64,000 nucleotides of DNA, from positions 17,113,194 to 17,177,193 of the forward strand of contig CM038711.1 of the NCBI GenBank assembly GCA_021613375.1. The letters run 5' to 3'. A program made the translations under genes and the position numbers. This stretch comes from Megaleporinus macrocephalus. Its lineage: Eukaryota; Chordata; Actinopteri; Characiformes; Anostomidae. This document shows, one piece after another, positions 26,501 through 35,828 of this stretch. Position 1 is the stretch's first letter, and each line of letters opens with the position of its first letter. The notes under the pieces are model-generated. The model was not told where the DNA came from. It saw nothing but the letters and a program-made list of their open reading frames with translations, and made no database searches.

Positions 26501-29500
26501 TAAAAACTAACCACACAAAAGCAAAGCAGAAATGTAAAGCGTACACATCAACATTATTTTTTTTTTTTTTACATTTTTATTTCAAACATTTTTAAAATTT
26601 TAAGTGTCGTCATCTGTAAAGCAGGCAAAGTAACAAGTTAATGTTAACTAACAAGAATGTAATGGATTTTTGGTATATTCAAGTTTCCTGGATTGACAAA
26701 GAGAAAGACAGTATTGTTTTGTTTCTGCTGCAGCTTCACCTCACTTATTATTTGTCACCTTTGCTATAAAAGGAATTTTAATCATGTGCCTCAGAGGCAG
26801 CTACTGGTAAAACTTTGTTAAGGTCATAGCAGCAGGAATCAAAGTCACCTAGCAACAAATGAGGTAGTACAGTGTAGTTACTGTGCACTTACACAATCTT
26901 CTTTAAGTAACTAATGAAGTGCTTAAAAAACAACAGACAAGTCAATGGATTACATATTGATCAAGTAAGAAATAAGTTTGATTCCTCTGTTCAGGCAGAA
27001 ATTAGAAACAACAACAGGTAAAAAAGACGAGTTCTGTTACGCCATGAAGTGAATTTTGTCATCTGCCAAGTATGTGAACATAAGAATGATGTTTTCTCAA
27101 TTTTGTTTTAGTTTAATAAAAATACATGAGATGAAACAAAAAAAGTAACTCTTTGGGAAAAATTACTATAGGTATGTATGTCCTAAGTTGTGCAAGCATT
27201 TCCACACCAAGGCCCACCTTCTTATAGTTACAAAGCATAGTGGCCCACAGTGGACTGTGATCTGGAGCTGCAGTCCATCATGTTTTCACTGAAAACGCTC
27301 CACTTTTTGTCATTTGTTTAAAATGTCTGAACCTTTCTGATTCACTCACTATGCTAGAATAAAAAGTTTATCATTAAAGGATATGTCAAATAAATTATAT
27401 GATAAAAATATAAAACTACTATCATTTTAACATTTGTTGTTGACTGTATAAGAATGTCTGCACACCTACTCCACTGAACTGCATTTGTACTCCACTGAAC
27501 TGCACTGAAATACAACACAGAACTTTAATTGTAGAGATCTATTTGCATATGTAAACTGTCTTACACAGAATTCTCTACAAGGTGACTGTGGTCAAAATTC
27601 ACCACAAACAGATGTGTTAATGGCACTGAAGCAACTAGTATGACATCAGCATAAACATCAAGAATTCAAAGAAAGTTCAAAGAATTTTACATGTTACTTT
27701 TACACATAAACACCAAATCTGAGACAACTTACCAATATAAGTCCTGAAATCAAGGAAGAGGTGCCAGTCAAAGCCACATAAAATTTTGGGGTTAAAGTAT
27801 TCAGGAACATGCTTACTAGGGACAAAAGAACACAAAATACAGGTTACAAATGCAATGTTCATGACTATGCCATATAATCTATAACATAATAGAGGATTTA
27901 AAATGTTACTAACTGCAATTAGTAAATTAAACCACATTCAATTCATTTGTTGTTTACAGTTATAGAATAATCAAATAGTGCATGTAATTTAAGGTTGTCC
28001 TATTACTGATACATTTTGTGTAATCATGCTATCACATTTTAGACAATATTACTACCACCAAGTTAAGCCAAGTGTTATGGACAAGCGTTTTAATCTGTTC
28101 AATTCAACATACAGAACCTGTGCCACATACTTGCCAGTTAAAGACAAGGCAAGCATATTTAAAACAGGTACAGTGGGCTCGTAACAAGTATTACAATGAA
28201 TTATGTTTACATTTTAAATTAATCGCATGTTAACAGGAGGAAAAAGCCCAGCTATAGCTTGCAATAAGTTACACTAATACCTTCACAACCTAACTCCCAT
28301 ATTTCAGATATGCAACATATCAATAAGGCTAAAAGTATAATATAAGTCAAGAAGTTATACAAGATTTTATATGGTATGTTATGAAACAATATGAAATTAA
28401 TTAACTAAAGGGTATAACTGTACCATATTCTGTCACCATTCTATATTATATTTAAAGTTGCACTGATTCCATTCAGCCCATCCTAAGTCCGGGAATTTTT
28501 TTTTTTTTCCAATTTTAGGATAATAAAGATACAAATAAGTACCCTTTGAAAAGTAAAGTATACAATTAATCTTAGGACCACTGCTGTACGTTTGGGGTAT
28601 GTTTACACTGTTTCTTCCTCTTCCTGTTCTATACTACCACTAGAGGGAGACAGCTCAATAATGTTGTTATTTGCATTATGTTAGACATAATATTAGCTGG
28701 GGTTAAAAAATGTTCAAAATAAAGTGGCATGATGTATCAGCATGGGAATTTACATGCCCTGCACAGCTGGTCACTCACACACTCAATCACAAATATGACA
28801 ACAATAGAAGCTAAGCAAATAAGGGGCTTCAGATTGAAAGAAAGTTGATACTATATTATGTATTGTATCATTAATAAAACTATTTGATTAGCTTTTTCAT
28901 AACACACAGGCACTTGTAACTTAACTATTAAGACAGCCTGCAGTATAATGGTTATGCATTTATCTAGTATTTAAATATTTATTTGTTTGTTATTTCAAGT
29001 ACTCTGTGTCCTGTCACTTACATTTTATGACCTTTCCCGAGGAATACATTTGGACATTAGAACATTTCCTGAGTAAAATATTTGTTCTGGAACACTAAAA
29101 TATTTACAGAGAATTTTGCTGTTTGAATACAACAGCTGAGTCAAATTATACCACACAAATTAGGAAGAATGTCCTGAGGAAATTGTGAGGTTAAACAACA
29201 GCTTAGAAGGTGCTTCCAGGCTTAGCAGAAAATCAGTGACATCAATATTAAGGCAGTACACATGCCAAGGTAGAATATGATCATGTCTAGCCTACAGCAT
29301 GATCAGTATACTGCAAAACCACATCACAGAAAAAACAATACTTCAGGAGAAGACATAGCACCACATTGATAGCATATAAAGGGCAATGAAAAGACAAAAT
29401 GAAAACAGGAAAGCGAAAAATGTATTCTACACCAACAATTACTGGCTATGTAGACAAAATGGTTGACTCCACAACCTGGCCTTGAAACATATCAAAAGGA

Positions 29501-29657
29501 ACCATGAAAAACGATAACACACAACAGAAAGATTGAAGGCGCAGGGCTAAAAAGCACAACTAGACTATAACGCGTGTACAAGGATGGGGAGACACAACCA
29601 GCTGGTGCAGAAGAGGCTGGAGGATGGGTACTTACGCGAGGATTCTGTGCCAAACAT
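5366..29657 (-). CDS. st7: st7 (suppressor of tumorigenicity 7), whole coding region in 15 exons
   Basis: Joining 15 minus-strand exons (29657-29636, 27815-27733, 26384-26225, 24697-24643, 21391-21276, 17736-17661, 16836-16682, 14375-14278, 14098-13984, 13555-13483, 12706-12604, 12493-12343, 8784-8692, 7883-7744, 5461-5366) gives 1536 nt, 511 codons plus TGA. Every boundary is GT-AG and every phase fits, which independently supports the model. Segments such as [37 protein letters not shown] and [13 protein letters not shown] motifs match vertebrate ST7. The exon-7 motif [10 protein letters not shown] and the C-terminus ending LWHQLTRI favour ST7 over its paralogue ST7L. ST7 is a conserved multi-pass membrane protein proposed as a tumour suppressor; its biochemical role is not settled. 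Hydrophobic stretches lie near residues 12-40 and 443-490. The product lacks the long mammalian N-terminus and starts MFGTESS, a start I recall for other fish ST7 proteins. Confidence 0.95.
5462..7743 (-). other. st7: st7 intron 14
   Basis: No coding exon recognised. Contains short tandem sequence (TATGGACATC-type duplication at 6910-6940) and otherwise unique AT-rich DNA. Confidence 0.7.
7744..7883 (-). CDS. st7: st7 exon 14
   Basis: 140 nt encoding [20 protein letters not shown] then [20 protein letters not shown] then GVFAKA. The middle is a hydrophobic, probably membrane-spanning stretch. GCAG acceptor, GTGAGT donor, ends in phase 0. Confidence 0.95.
8692..8784 (-). CDS. st7: st7 exon 13
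   Basis: 93 nt encoding [20 protein letters not shown] then [17 protein letters not shown] acceptor, GTAAGA donor. The split last codon gives Met with exon 14 where I recall Ser in human ST7. Confidence 0.94.
9846..10237 (+). repeat. dispersed repeat copy A, poly(A)-ended
   Basis: About 370 bp similar, in the same orientation, to 61740-62052. Shared blocks include GCATTTAATTGG/GCATTTGATTGG, the GAGGAGACTATCTGA/CAGGAGGCTATCTGA block and TGTACTGCACACA. It ends in an A19 run, suggesting retroposition. Confidence 0.55.
10847..12281. mobile_element. foldback (long inverted repeat) transposon
   Basis: The ends are TACGGTGGCTGAGAAGACC and, inverted, TACGGTGGCCGAGAAGACC. The arms stay complementary inwards for roughly 500-570 bp, including blocks with GCTAACTATATTCAT, GCTAGACATGGCC and the AGAGCTC region. 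They leave about 430 bp of unique centre. Flanking CTTAAT at 10841-10846 and 12282-12287 is a likely 6-bp target duplication. The right arm has extra copies of a TTTGTGAATCTGCAG sub-terminal motif. No transposase ORF, so non-autonomous. Superfamily not assigned. Confidence 0.85.
12343..12493 (-). CDS. st7: st7 exon 12
   Basis: 151 nt encoding [40 protein letters not shown] and [10 protein letters not shown] (residues 353-402). CTCCAG acceptor. The donor is GTGAGT after GGCA, confirmed by exon 13 completing a Thr codon. Confidence 0.95.
12604..12706 (-). CDS. st7: st7 exon 11
   Basis: 103 nt encoding [20 protein letters not shown] then [20 protein letters not shown] acceptor, GTGAG donor, leaving phase 0. 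Strongly conserved family block. Confidence 0.95.
12927..12990. repeat. (TA)32 microsatellite
   Basis: Uninterrupted TA dinucleotide run in st7 intron 10-11. Confidence 0.97.
13483..13555 (-). CDS. st7: st7 exon 10
   Basis: 73 nt encoding [20 protein letters not shown] then AVSDK (last codon split with exon 11). CTACAG acceptor, GTGAGT donor. Confidence 0.95.
13984..14098 (-). CDS. st7: st7 exon 9
   Basis: 115 nt encoding [20 protein letters not shown] then [24 protein letters not shown] acceptor, GTATGT donor. Confidence 0.95.
14278..14375 (-). CDS. st7: st7 exon 8
   Basis: 98 nt encoding [20 protein letters not shown] followed by [18 protein letters not shown] acceptor, GTGAG donor. A TPR-like helical pair continues from exon 7. 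Confidence 0.95.
14513..14520. repeat. target-site duplication, left (GCTAGCGT)
   Basis: Identical to 15845-15852; flanks the hAT-like copy A. Confidence 0.85.
14521..15844. mobile_element. hAT-like non-autonomous element, copy A
   Basis: Terminal inverted repeats begin TAGGGCTGGGCGATA and end TATCACCCAGCCCTA. Perfect 8-bp direct repeats GCTAGCGT flank it (14513-14520 and 15845-15852). An 8-bp duplication with short inverted ends is the hAT hallmark. 1324 bp with no transposase-like ORF. The same family, inverted, is at 51081-52277: the two share a long internal block containing GACTTTATAATC/GTCAACTTTGCCTCAGCG and the GAGTCGACTC region. Lies in the st7 intron between exons 7 and 8. Confidence 0.88.
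15845..15852. repeat. target-site duplication, right (GCTAGCGT)
   Basis: Identical to 14513-14520. Confidence 0.85.
16134..16406. repeat. two-copy tandem duplication, ~198-bp period
   Basis: Blocks at 16134-16212 and 16333-16405 share GTTGTGG(T/C)TGTA, then TTTGATTCT(G/C)CGGATGCTCC and AATATA. The spacer between is diverged. Intronic. Confidence 0.55.
16682..16836 (-). CDS. st7: st7 exon 7
   Basis: 155 nt encoding [39 protein letters not shown] and [12 protein letters not shown] (residues 171-222). The helical [10 protein letters not shown] region is repeat-like (TPR-type). [10 protein letters not shown] is the segment that separates ST7 from ST7L. Confidence 0.95.
17661..17736 (-). CDS. 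st7: st7 exon 6
   Basis: 76 nt encoding [20 protein letters not shown] then ALELE. GTCAG acceptor, GTGAG donor. The split final codon becomes Asp when joined to exon 7 (ED-CATAY). Confidence 0.93.
18755..19687. mobile_element. hAT-like element, outer member of a nested pair
   Basis: Inverted ends TAGGACTGGGTGATAT and ATATCGTCCAGCCCTA, rich in ATATCGATAT-type palindromes just inside. Flanking octamers CTTTAAAC and CTTTGTAG agree at only 5 of 8 positions, as expected of an older duplication. It is interrupted by a second element at 19025-19546. In the st7 intron between exons 5 and 6. Confidence 0.6.
19025..19546. mobile_element. element nested inside the 18755-19687 element
   Basis: Ends TAGGGCTGGCTATCGCAATT and, inverted, TAGGGCTGGGTATTGATTA, 522 bp. 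Its flanking octamers are poorly matched (4 of 8), so the exact limits are uncertain. Confidence 0.5.
20790..21215 (+). repeat. dispersed fish repeat, copy 1
   Basis: Contains CTCTATCTGATCCACCCGTA, CACTGCAGTGCTGAGAATGA, GGTGGTCCTTTGGGGGTCCT and AATTGTAGAACTACAAAAAT in order. The same order of blocks recurs at 31135-31375 and in degraded form at 54395-54640. It abuts st7 exon 5. Confidence 0.65.
21276..21391 (-). CDS. st7: st7 exon 5
   Basis: 116 nt. It encodes [19 protein letters not shown] followed by [20 protein letters not shown], a conserved block of the family. ACAG acceptor, GTAAG donor. Confidence 0.95.
21774..21816. repeat. perfect 18-bp stem hairpin
   Basis: TGAATATTCTGTGAGTTG (21774-21791), 7-nt loop AAGTACA, then its exact reverse complement (21799-21816). 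Intronic. Too short for a typical pre-miRNA. Confidence 0.8.
23519..23596. repeat. (CA)n microsatellite
   Basis: About 38 uninterrupted CA repeats, followed by an AAGTGTTTAGAATAGCATCT block that partly repeats the left flank (GAATAGCGTCTTTAAACACA) and a second, impure CA run to about 23660. Confidence 0.95.
24643..24697 (-). CDS. st7: st7 exon 4
   Basis: 55 nt, too short for ordinary ORF calling. After the split Glu codon it reads [17 protein letters not shown], a near-invariant ST7-family block. TAG acceptor, GTGAG donor, phases 2 in and 2 out matching exons 3 and 5. Confidence 0.94.
25672..25888. mobile_element. MITE-like palindromic element
   Basis: Ends TATTGTCGCTGTCCAAT and, inverted, TATCGTCGCTGTCCAAT, about 217 bp, no coding capacity. 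Intronic in st7 (between exons 3 and 4). Confidence 0.7.
26225..26384 (-). CDS. st7: st7 exon 3
   Basis: 160 nt, encoding residues 36-88. It begins [17 protein letters not shown], then a conserved [12 protein letters not shown], then a Ser/Asn-rich linker ([19 protein letters not shown]) typical of ST7. The donor is GTAAAG, a little weaker than the others. Confidence 0.95.
27733..27815 (-). CDS. st7: st7 exon 2
   Basis: 83 nt, acceptor CCCTAG and donor GTAAGT. It encodes [14 protein letters not shown] and on to LISGLIL, the first membrane-associated segment (residues 8-35). An in-frame internal Met lies 2 codons in, so transcripts lacking exon 1 could still start here. Confidence 0.95.
27816..29635 (-). 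other. st7: st7 intron 1
   Basis: 1.8 kb intron between the MFGTESS exon and exon 2. No repeat or exon recognised apart from a weak CTCF-like motif. Confidence 0.7.
28637..28651 (+). promoter_or_regulatory. weak CTCF-like motif
   Basis: CCACTAGAGGGAGAC resembles the CCACTAGAGGG core of CTCF sites, in intron 1 of st7. Single-motif evidence only. Confidence 0.2.
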
Positions 29658-29671
29658 GGCTGGGCTGGATG
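29636..29671 (-). CDS. st7: st7 coding exon 1 (MFGTESS start)
   Basis: The ATG is at 29657-29655 and encodes M-F-G-T-E-S-S plus one base, ending at a consensus GTAAGT donor in phase 1. It is joined to exon 2, whose TA completes a Leu codon. Just upstream is a strong pyrimidine tract ending in CAG at about 29672, so this could also act as a 36-nt internal exon fed by a more distal promoter. Alternatively the tract is simply part of a continuous 5' UTR reaching to about 30.1 kb. Confidence 0.8.
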
Positions 29672-30210
29672 CTGCGATAGAGAAAGAGAGACAGAAAGGG
29701 AGGGGGAGAGAGAAAGAGGGGAGGGGATGATGAGCAGGCAGCTACTCAGCAGGGGTCATCAATGCACACAATACAGCCAGCCAGCACAATGCAGGCCAGA
29801 CGCTGCACTCCTGCAGCCAAACAGCCCTTTTTCTCGTCCTCCGCAACATTAAAGCGTTAAACTGACATGCCACAACTCCAACAGCGTCAGGATGTCCAAA
29901 CGCACAAAACAAACTTAACATCCACCGTCAGTCCTGGTTTGCTCAGATCCAAGGCTAGATGAGTACTAGCAGTTCTCTTCGCTGCTCCATTATTTTTTTT
30001 CTCTTGTTTTCGTTTGCCTCTCGTTTCTCCTCTGCTCCTACCACTCCGCTCGTTAGACAACACAGATGAAGCTGCTGCGCTTTAAGCAGAGAGCAAACAC
30101 TGCAATTTGTCAGGCTGAGGCTGCTAGTCGGTGAGACAATAGCTATACAAACGCTGAATGACGTCAGGACCCTACGGGTGGGGGGGGGGCTTGGGGTTCC
30201 GGCCAATCAA
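29672..30210 (-). promoter_or_regulatory. probable st7 promoter and 5' UTR
   Basis: The stretch upstream of the MFGTESS start is richer in G+C and CpG than the surrounding introns. It carries a perfect palindromic CRE (TGACGTCA, 30159-30166) and a CCAAT box (30203-30207) about 40 bp further out, next to a G10 run at 30180-30189. A start site near 30.1 kb with a roughly 450-nt 5' UTR would suit this arrangement. The UTR would include a long CT-rich tract near 29.68-29.74 kb. This is inferred from motifs only. Confidence 0.55.
30159..30166. promoter_or_regulatory. CRE palindrome TGACGTCA
   Basis: Exact 8-bp CREB/ATF consensus, about 500 bp upstream of the st7 ATG and about 40 bp from a CCAAT box. 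Confidence 0.55.
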
Positions 30211-30789
30211 ATAAGACCTGATAATATACATATCACACAAACATGTAGTAAACACATATTCCTTGCAAATAATAATTACAAATTAAATTCTAGCTTCATT
30301 ATCTCATTTCCTGTTTCTCCATCTTGCGCTCTTTCTCTACATACACTACAATACACAATTACTTTGATCAACGAATAGAAATGGAAATTCTTTACTACTA
30401 AACCACACAAAAGATCAAACAAGTCAAATAAATAACACAATTCTTCTACATTTTAAGGGCAAACAGAACTGCTATACTTTATGACAAATACTTTCATTAG
30501 GCATAAAACTCCAAACAGTGATTAAAAACACAAGGACATTACAAGGAAATGTCCCTATTATTGCCAATACATTAAAATATATATTTGATTACATTTTTTA
30601 TTTTACATAACCCCCTGCCTGATCTTCCAGTCTTTGTGCTGAAGCCATTTCGGAAACGTCCTGGGGTCACGACACAGGCACGTTAATTACACAGGGCCTT
30701 TTAGGAGTGAGTGGAGGAGGGGACCTCTTCACCCCAAGCAGTTCTATATAAGCAAGAGTTCTATATTCAAGCTAGAAACATATACAACC

Positions 30790-30870
30790 ATTTCCAAAGT
30801 TGGGACATTTTGCAAAATGTAAATAAAAAACAAAGTAACATGTCAAATGTTGAAACTGAGACATTATATT
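30790..30870 (+). repeat. fragment of CAAAGTTGGGACA repeat family
   Basis: TTTCCAAAGTTGGGACATTT and then AAATAAAAAACAAAG resemble the start of the element at 63548 (CAAAAAAGTTGGGACACTAA). Truncated. Confidence 0.45.
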
Positions 30871-31134
30871 ATTTGACGTCAGTAACGTTTCAAAATCATG
30901 TTTATGCATCATGTCTTCAGTCCGCAACGCTTGTTACAACAGTCAACAGTCCACTGTTGTTAACTGAAGAGAGAATTAAAAACAGACAAAAAACTTTTTT
31001 TTTTACAGTGGAGTCTTTTTACTACTCTTTAAATATCAGAGAATGTATTTCGCGGAGCCCTTTTTAGGAAACCAACACAAATTGTGCATCTACAGTTGAG
31101 TTATTGTCTCTGACGTTCCATTTACTTTCAGCAT

Positions 31135-31375
31135 TGCTGTGTCTGATCTACTCACCCCCACAACGCAAACTAACACACCGCCATCGCGTCAGTGTCACTG
31201 TAGTGCTGAGAAGGATCCATCACCCAAACAATAACTGCTGTGGTGGCCATAACCATTGAAAAACAGGGTAAAGGCGGGATATAAGAGTACACAGAGAATC
31301 AGATGGACTACAGTCAGTAATTGTAGAACTACAAAATGTGCTTATATGGTAAGTGGAGTGGATAAAATTAGCAAA
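31135..31375 (+). repeat. dispersed fish repeat, copy 2
   Basis: Shares with 20790-21215 the blocks GTCACTGTAGTGCTGAGAAG, CTGTGGTGGCC and TAATTGTAGAACTACAAAAT in the same order. Confidence 0.6.
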
Positions 31376-32167
31376 GAGAGTTAATACATGGTAGGTGTAT
31401 TTAATAAAGTGCTGAGTGAGCGTATATCCAGTGCACAGCCCATCCTAAATAACTTTGGGCCCAGAGAAGGCAGCAGCATTTATGAATCCTGTGTATATAT
31501 GTATGTTATTTTACTTTAAATGGCAGAGCTTAAATGTTAAATTTGTGGATGCAGCAACAAACTATGCTTACAGAAGTGTTTGGAGCTCATGCCACTAATG
31601 TTTTTAAAGTACTGTTTTTCTTTTTAAGCTACTGTGTGTCACATGTGCAGCCTTGTTACAGGGAGATGATTTGCACATCACTGCACTTTGTTTTTGTTTA
31701 CATTTTATAGCAAAAATGACCAATTACCAACCCTGAAAGGATAGGTATAGGGAAAATGAGTGTACAGAGTCAATAAATTAACAACTTTCACTTGCATTAC
31801 TTTGCAATTCTTCAAAACACTTGAAATTATTTTAAACTAGATAAAATAAGTCTTTATACGTCCCCTATGACCTCGGCGCCTTAAAAAACTCAATTTAGTT
31901 TGTCACTTCCCTCACTAAATCAAAGTAAAAATTTGAAAGCATCTGTATAGACTTATACTTGGCAACATATAGAAAATGCTGTAAATACCATGGACACATG
32001 TATATTACATGTATAATCAGCACAACAGGATATTTCTGTAGCATTAATAAGCTATAATTCTGTGGCAGAGAAAATTTCCCCTTTCTATGTTACAAGCATT
32101 TTCGTATGTTACCATGGTTTGAATGAGATTAGGAAAAAAATGAAAATTAACAACACGTTATAGTTAA

Positions 32168-33078
32168 AGATGGAAGGATCGATTGGCTATGTATCGATAT
32201 CGGACGATTTTTAATCAAAATATGCGATCGGTCATCGGCCGATATTTGTTTAATTTGAAGCCGTTCCCGAGAGCCGATCAATGGCGTTACACAAATGAGC
32301 CTAATTTCTCTATTTCTAGCTAGCGTTTCATCCAGGAAAAGGAGAACCCTCTCCCTGCAATTCCTATCTGAACCTCTAGGTGGAAATACACACCCTTTCA
32401 TTTTCCACAGAGTGACTAAAGCAGTGACGTCTCAGGAAAAGGGCGCTGAAAGTAAGCATGTCCGTCCGGCAGTTGTTTACTATACCTGACAGACTCATCC
32501 AGGACGTTTTTAAATGAGTAAAATCAGCGTGTCTCATTGAGGAATCAAGACAAAGACATTTAACACCACTAATCTGATACGACACTGCACACAGCTGAAT
32601 ACAGTGAGTACCAGCAAACAGCAGAGCTAGCACGCACAGCTAGCACAAAACTAATAACCCAGAACAGATAATAACCCAGTGCAGACCAGATCTGACCAGT
32701 ACGAACAGTAAAGCAGCAACAATTCAAGATCTACATTTAATGATTGCAGATTGTCGTTTAAAATAACCAGAGTCTGAGTTCAATGCACTGCATTTATTTA
32801 ATTAGCTTTTTTAAGTTTAAATTAAGGGTCTAAATTGAATGATTGCAGTATTGAGTATATTTGTTTGATTTACTTTGTTTATTTACAGCTAATTTTGTTA
32901 AAAATATTATGCTTTCACATGAGCTTGTTAAAAATGGTAATAAACCAGTTTTAACCATGTGTCATGACTTGTTTGCGCTAAAATAACTACATGTAGCCCT
33001 GCCGTGGCGTATACGCCGCCCTTGATCGGTATTGGCTATCGGCCGATCATGCCTTAAAAATGCTGATTGGTCCATCTG
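32168..33078. mobile_element. probable DNA transposon rich in ATCGGCCGAT motifs
   Basis: Ends AGATGGA...TCCATCT, with sub-terminal palindromic blocks (CGATATCGGACGAT, GATCGGTCATCGGCCGAT on the left; GGCTATCGGCCGATCATG on the right). About 0.9 kb, no transposase ORF. No clean target duplication found, so limits are approximate. Confidence 0.5.
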
Positions 33079-33744
33079 TAATTATGGTTTCTCCTTGCTA
33101 TACGTAATTGATATTCATGAAATGTATGATATAATGATTCCAAATATCAATAAATGTCAATAAATTTAAAGCATTTAAAAAAAAGCTTTTTTGAAATATA
33201 CATACAAATTATAAAAATTGTATGTACAAACAACATAAAAACAAAATAAAAACCAGCAAAATACATGCTTGTGCAAACAGCAGCAGCGTACAACATCGAG
33301 GAAATAATGGTGTAAAATGGTAAGGACGAGTGTAACTATCAGGAGAAAACAGGAGGAGCTATGGTCTAGCAGATTATATTGATGTTGGGCTTCCACCTCA
33401 CGTCTTGGGAAAAAAAAGTTGGTCAAAACAGGTCTGTTCACCTTGGCAGGGGGGAATGGTCGTCTGTGATGAGCTAAAGGCCTCACCACACTGATGCAGA
33501 GCCATTGGCTGCTGAAAACTGTTTTCTGTTTTACTGTTTTTTTTGCTTTTCAGTGTAGTTTTTGTTAGTCACTCAGAACTCTGTTGTCAATTAGTTATTT
33601 ATACAGGGCACTATGTCCACCTCTGTAGACATCTATCTAGGCCTGAGGAAGCTGCCTTAGCTTTGTTGTGAAAACTGATTTGTTACTGCTTCATGTCTGG
33701 AAGGTTTTGGCTGGCACACACATTTCTTCACTGAGGCAATGTTG

Positions 33745-34095
33745 CGACACAGTGTCATTCATTTCTTTACCTGTAGGCTGCAATAAAATGAATTAGGCAG
33801 TGATCAGAATGCCCCACAGCCCTGGGAACAGGGTGATTTGCAGCTTTAAAAACAGTGTAACAGTGGTCCAGTGCATTATAATTCCTGCAGGGACAATTAA
33901 TGTCACCTACATTTTGGTAGCTTGTGGATCAAATTTACTCTGTTAAAGTCCCCAAGGATTATGAAGAATGAGCTAGATTATTTTTTGTCCAAAGTTGGTT
34001 ACCTGGTCAGTCAGGATTTGCAGTGCGTCATTCATACTGGTTAGGGGTGGGATGTAATACCAACAAGGACAAAGGAGGAAAACTCCTGCGGTGAA
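33745..34095 (-). pseudogene. decayed LINE endonuclease domain
   Basis: Minus-strand translation gives YYIPPLTSMNDALQILTDQV, then after a frameshift ILGDFNRVNL, then YNALDHCYTVFKAANHP and SDHCLIHF. These are the GDFN, LDHCY and SDH signatures of the apurinic-type endonuclease of fish CR1/L2/Rex-like non-LTR elements. Several stops and frameshifts make it non-functional. Confidence 0.75.
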
Positions 34096-35750
34096 TACAA
34101 TGGCTTACAGTTTATAAAGAATGTCTCCAAGTTTGGATGTTGTATTTATGCAGCACTGTGAGATTTGTACACCAAACTTCGTTAATGTAGAAGACAATTC
34201 TGCTACCTTCTGCTACCTTGTCAGTGAAGATGACAGCCTGGCAGAGGAAGTCTGCTGTTAAGGACGGCTTCACTGAGTAAGGGTTCAGTAAAGGGCAGCA
34301 AAATTTGCACAGTTCCTTCTGTCCTGTTAAGTGCAGCTCGAAATCCCGGCTGTCGGTGCTCCACAGCCGGTCCAGCACACTTCCCTGTCTGCATATCCTC
34401 CATGCGCCCAAAAGAGCCGTGGTGAGGTGTTGAACATTCCGCCTCCTCTCTGATTAGCAAGGTTTGTCAAACTGAGTTTTTGCTGTAGAACACTTAATCT
34501 GAACACTTTAACACTGAATATGTACTTAGAGATGTGCTTCACAGGCACATACAGCTGCTGCAACATACTCTGTTTACTGAACTAACACCTCAGCACAGCA
34601 GAAAAACATACAAAGTTCAAATGTTTTCGGCCAAGTCAAAATACCCAAACATGCTATCAGACGTGCCAACTGCTCTGCTACTGGCCTTGCTGTGGCATGT
34701 AATGTAGCAACCCTTCATTGCCACTCTGTTAAATGGCAGAGGTGCAAGTTACCAACTAGAAGACAATGCTACTATTTACAGCCAGATGTGACAACGCAGT
34801 TACAGAAAGTAAGGTCCAGACCTGCCTTCCCTGCCAGATAATTATTGGAAAATGAACCCAGTGCTATGATTCGAACTTGCAAGAGTCACAAACTCCTTTG
34901 TTGTCTGAATTTAGAATAAGATAATTAACTTAAGTTAAGGAATGTTGTTCAGTAAATGCTTTTATTTTTAAATTTAGTTCTAACTTAGTCCTAAACAAAT
35001 AAGAGCTCAGGAAGCATTAGAGAATCTCCGTAAAGTTTCTCAAGTTTCCTTTGCAAGTGATAAGAAGCAGTCAAGGGCTGTATCTCTGTCCATTCACTAG
35101 TTTCGTAAGTACAGGTATACTTTAAATACAAATTGGGGTCCTGGCTTGTTTCCCTGGGACACTGATGATTACATAGCGTGTGGAACAGAAGTGAAAACAG
35201 TATGCAACCACAAACATGGTTTGTTCATAAAATAAAGTGCAATGAAATCATAGCGAGTTACATATAGCGTACTATTATTTAGTACATAGTGGACATTAAC
35301 ATCAATGCCTATAAATTCAATCAGAAACACCTTCAGCTGGTTAGCTGTGTTGCTATAGATGCGGTAAACATTTCAGTTAACTGCTAAATGTTATTAAGTT
35401 AATGATCCTAGAAGAAACCTAATTATAATAAGAACAACACGGTAAGGAATAACAACACTGTGCTTTGCATTTCATCTGAAATAAAAGCTTTAAAAAGCAA
35501 AAGAATGTTTACTGCTTGCATCTGTGTGGTTGTTTAAGTTGCTATGACTACACCACTCTTTCTAATTGCTCAATCAGTCCTGATCAAGCACAGAATCTGA
35601 AATTACAGCTTTTCACAGTACTGTAGATTTTCTTTCCTTACAGACAGAGCTCTAATACCATCCCCAGCCGCCTGGCACAATAAACCACAAGTAACATGTA
35701 AACACATGTGATGTTCACACATCTATTTATAATATTTAAGTCTCTCTTAC

Positions 35751-35828
35751 TGCGTGTCCGGTGCTTCCCATGAGCCTCTGTGTGTCCAGGGTCGCACAAG
35801 CCAGTAGCAAGTCGCTATAACTCTTCAC
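35751..35828 (-). other. 78-nt candidate exon, identity unknown
   Basis: A sequence bounded by a convincing acceptor (pyrimidine-rich, branch-like TTAAC, ending TTCCAG) and a GTAAGAG donor is open in one frame only. Read from its first base it gives V-K-S-Y-S-D-L-L-L-A-C-A-T-L-D-T-Q-R-L-M and GSTGHA, phase 0 at both ends. It lies in phase with the donor at 39530. I do not recognise the peptide. Joined onward to st7 exon 2 it would stop at once, so in an st7 transcript it would act as a 5' UTR exon. Confidence 0.4.

Noticed and set aside
34112..34566. Overlapping minus-strand ORFs of 79-99 codons
   Set aside because: Adjacent to decayed LINE sequence and not in the endonuclease frame; no recognisable motif.
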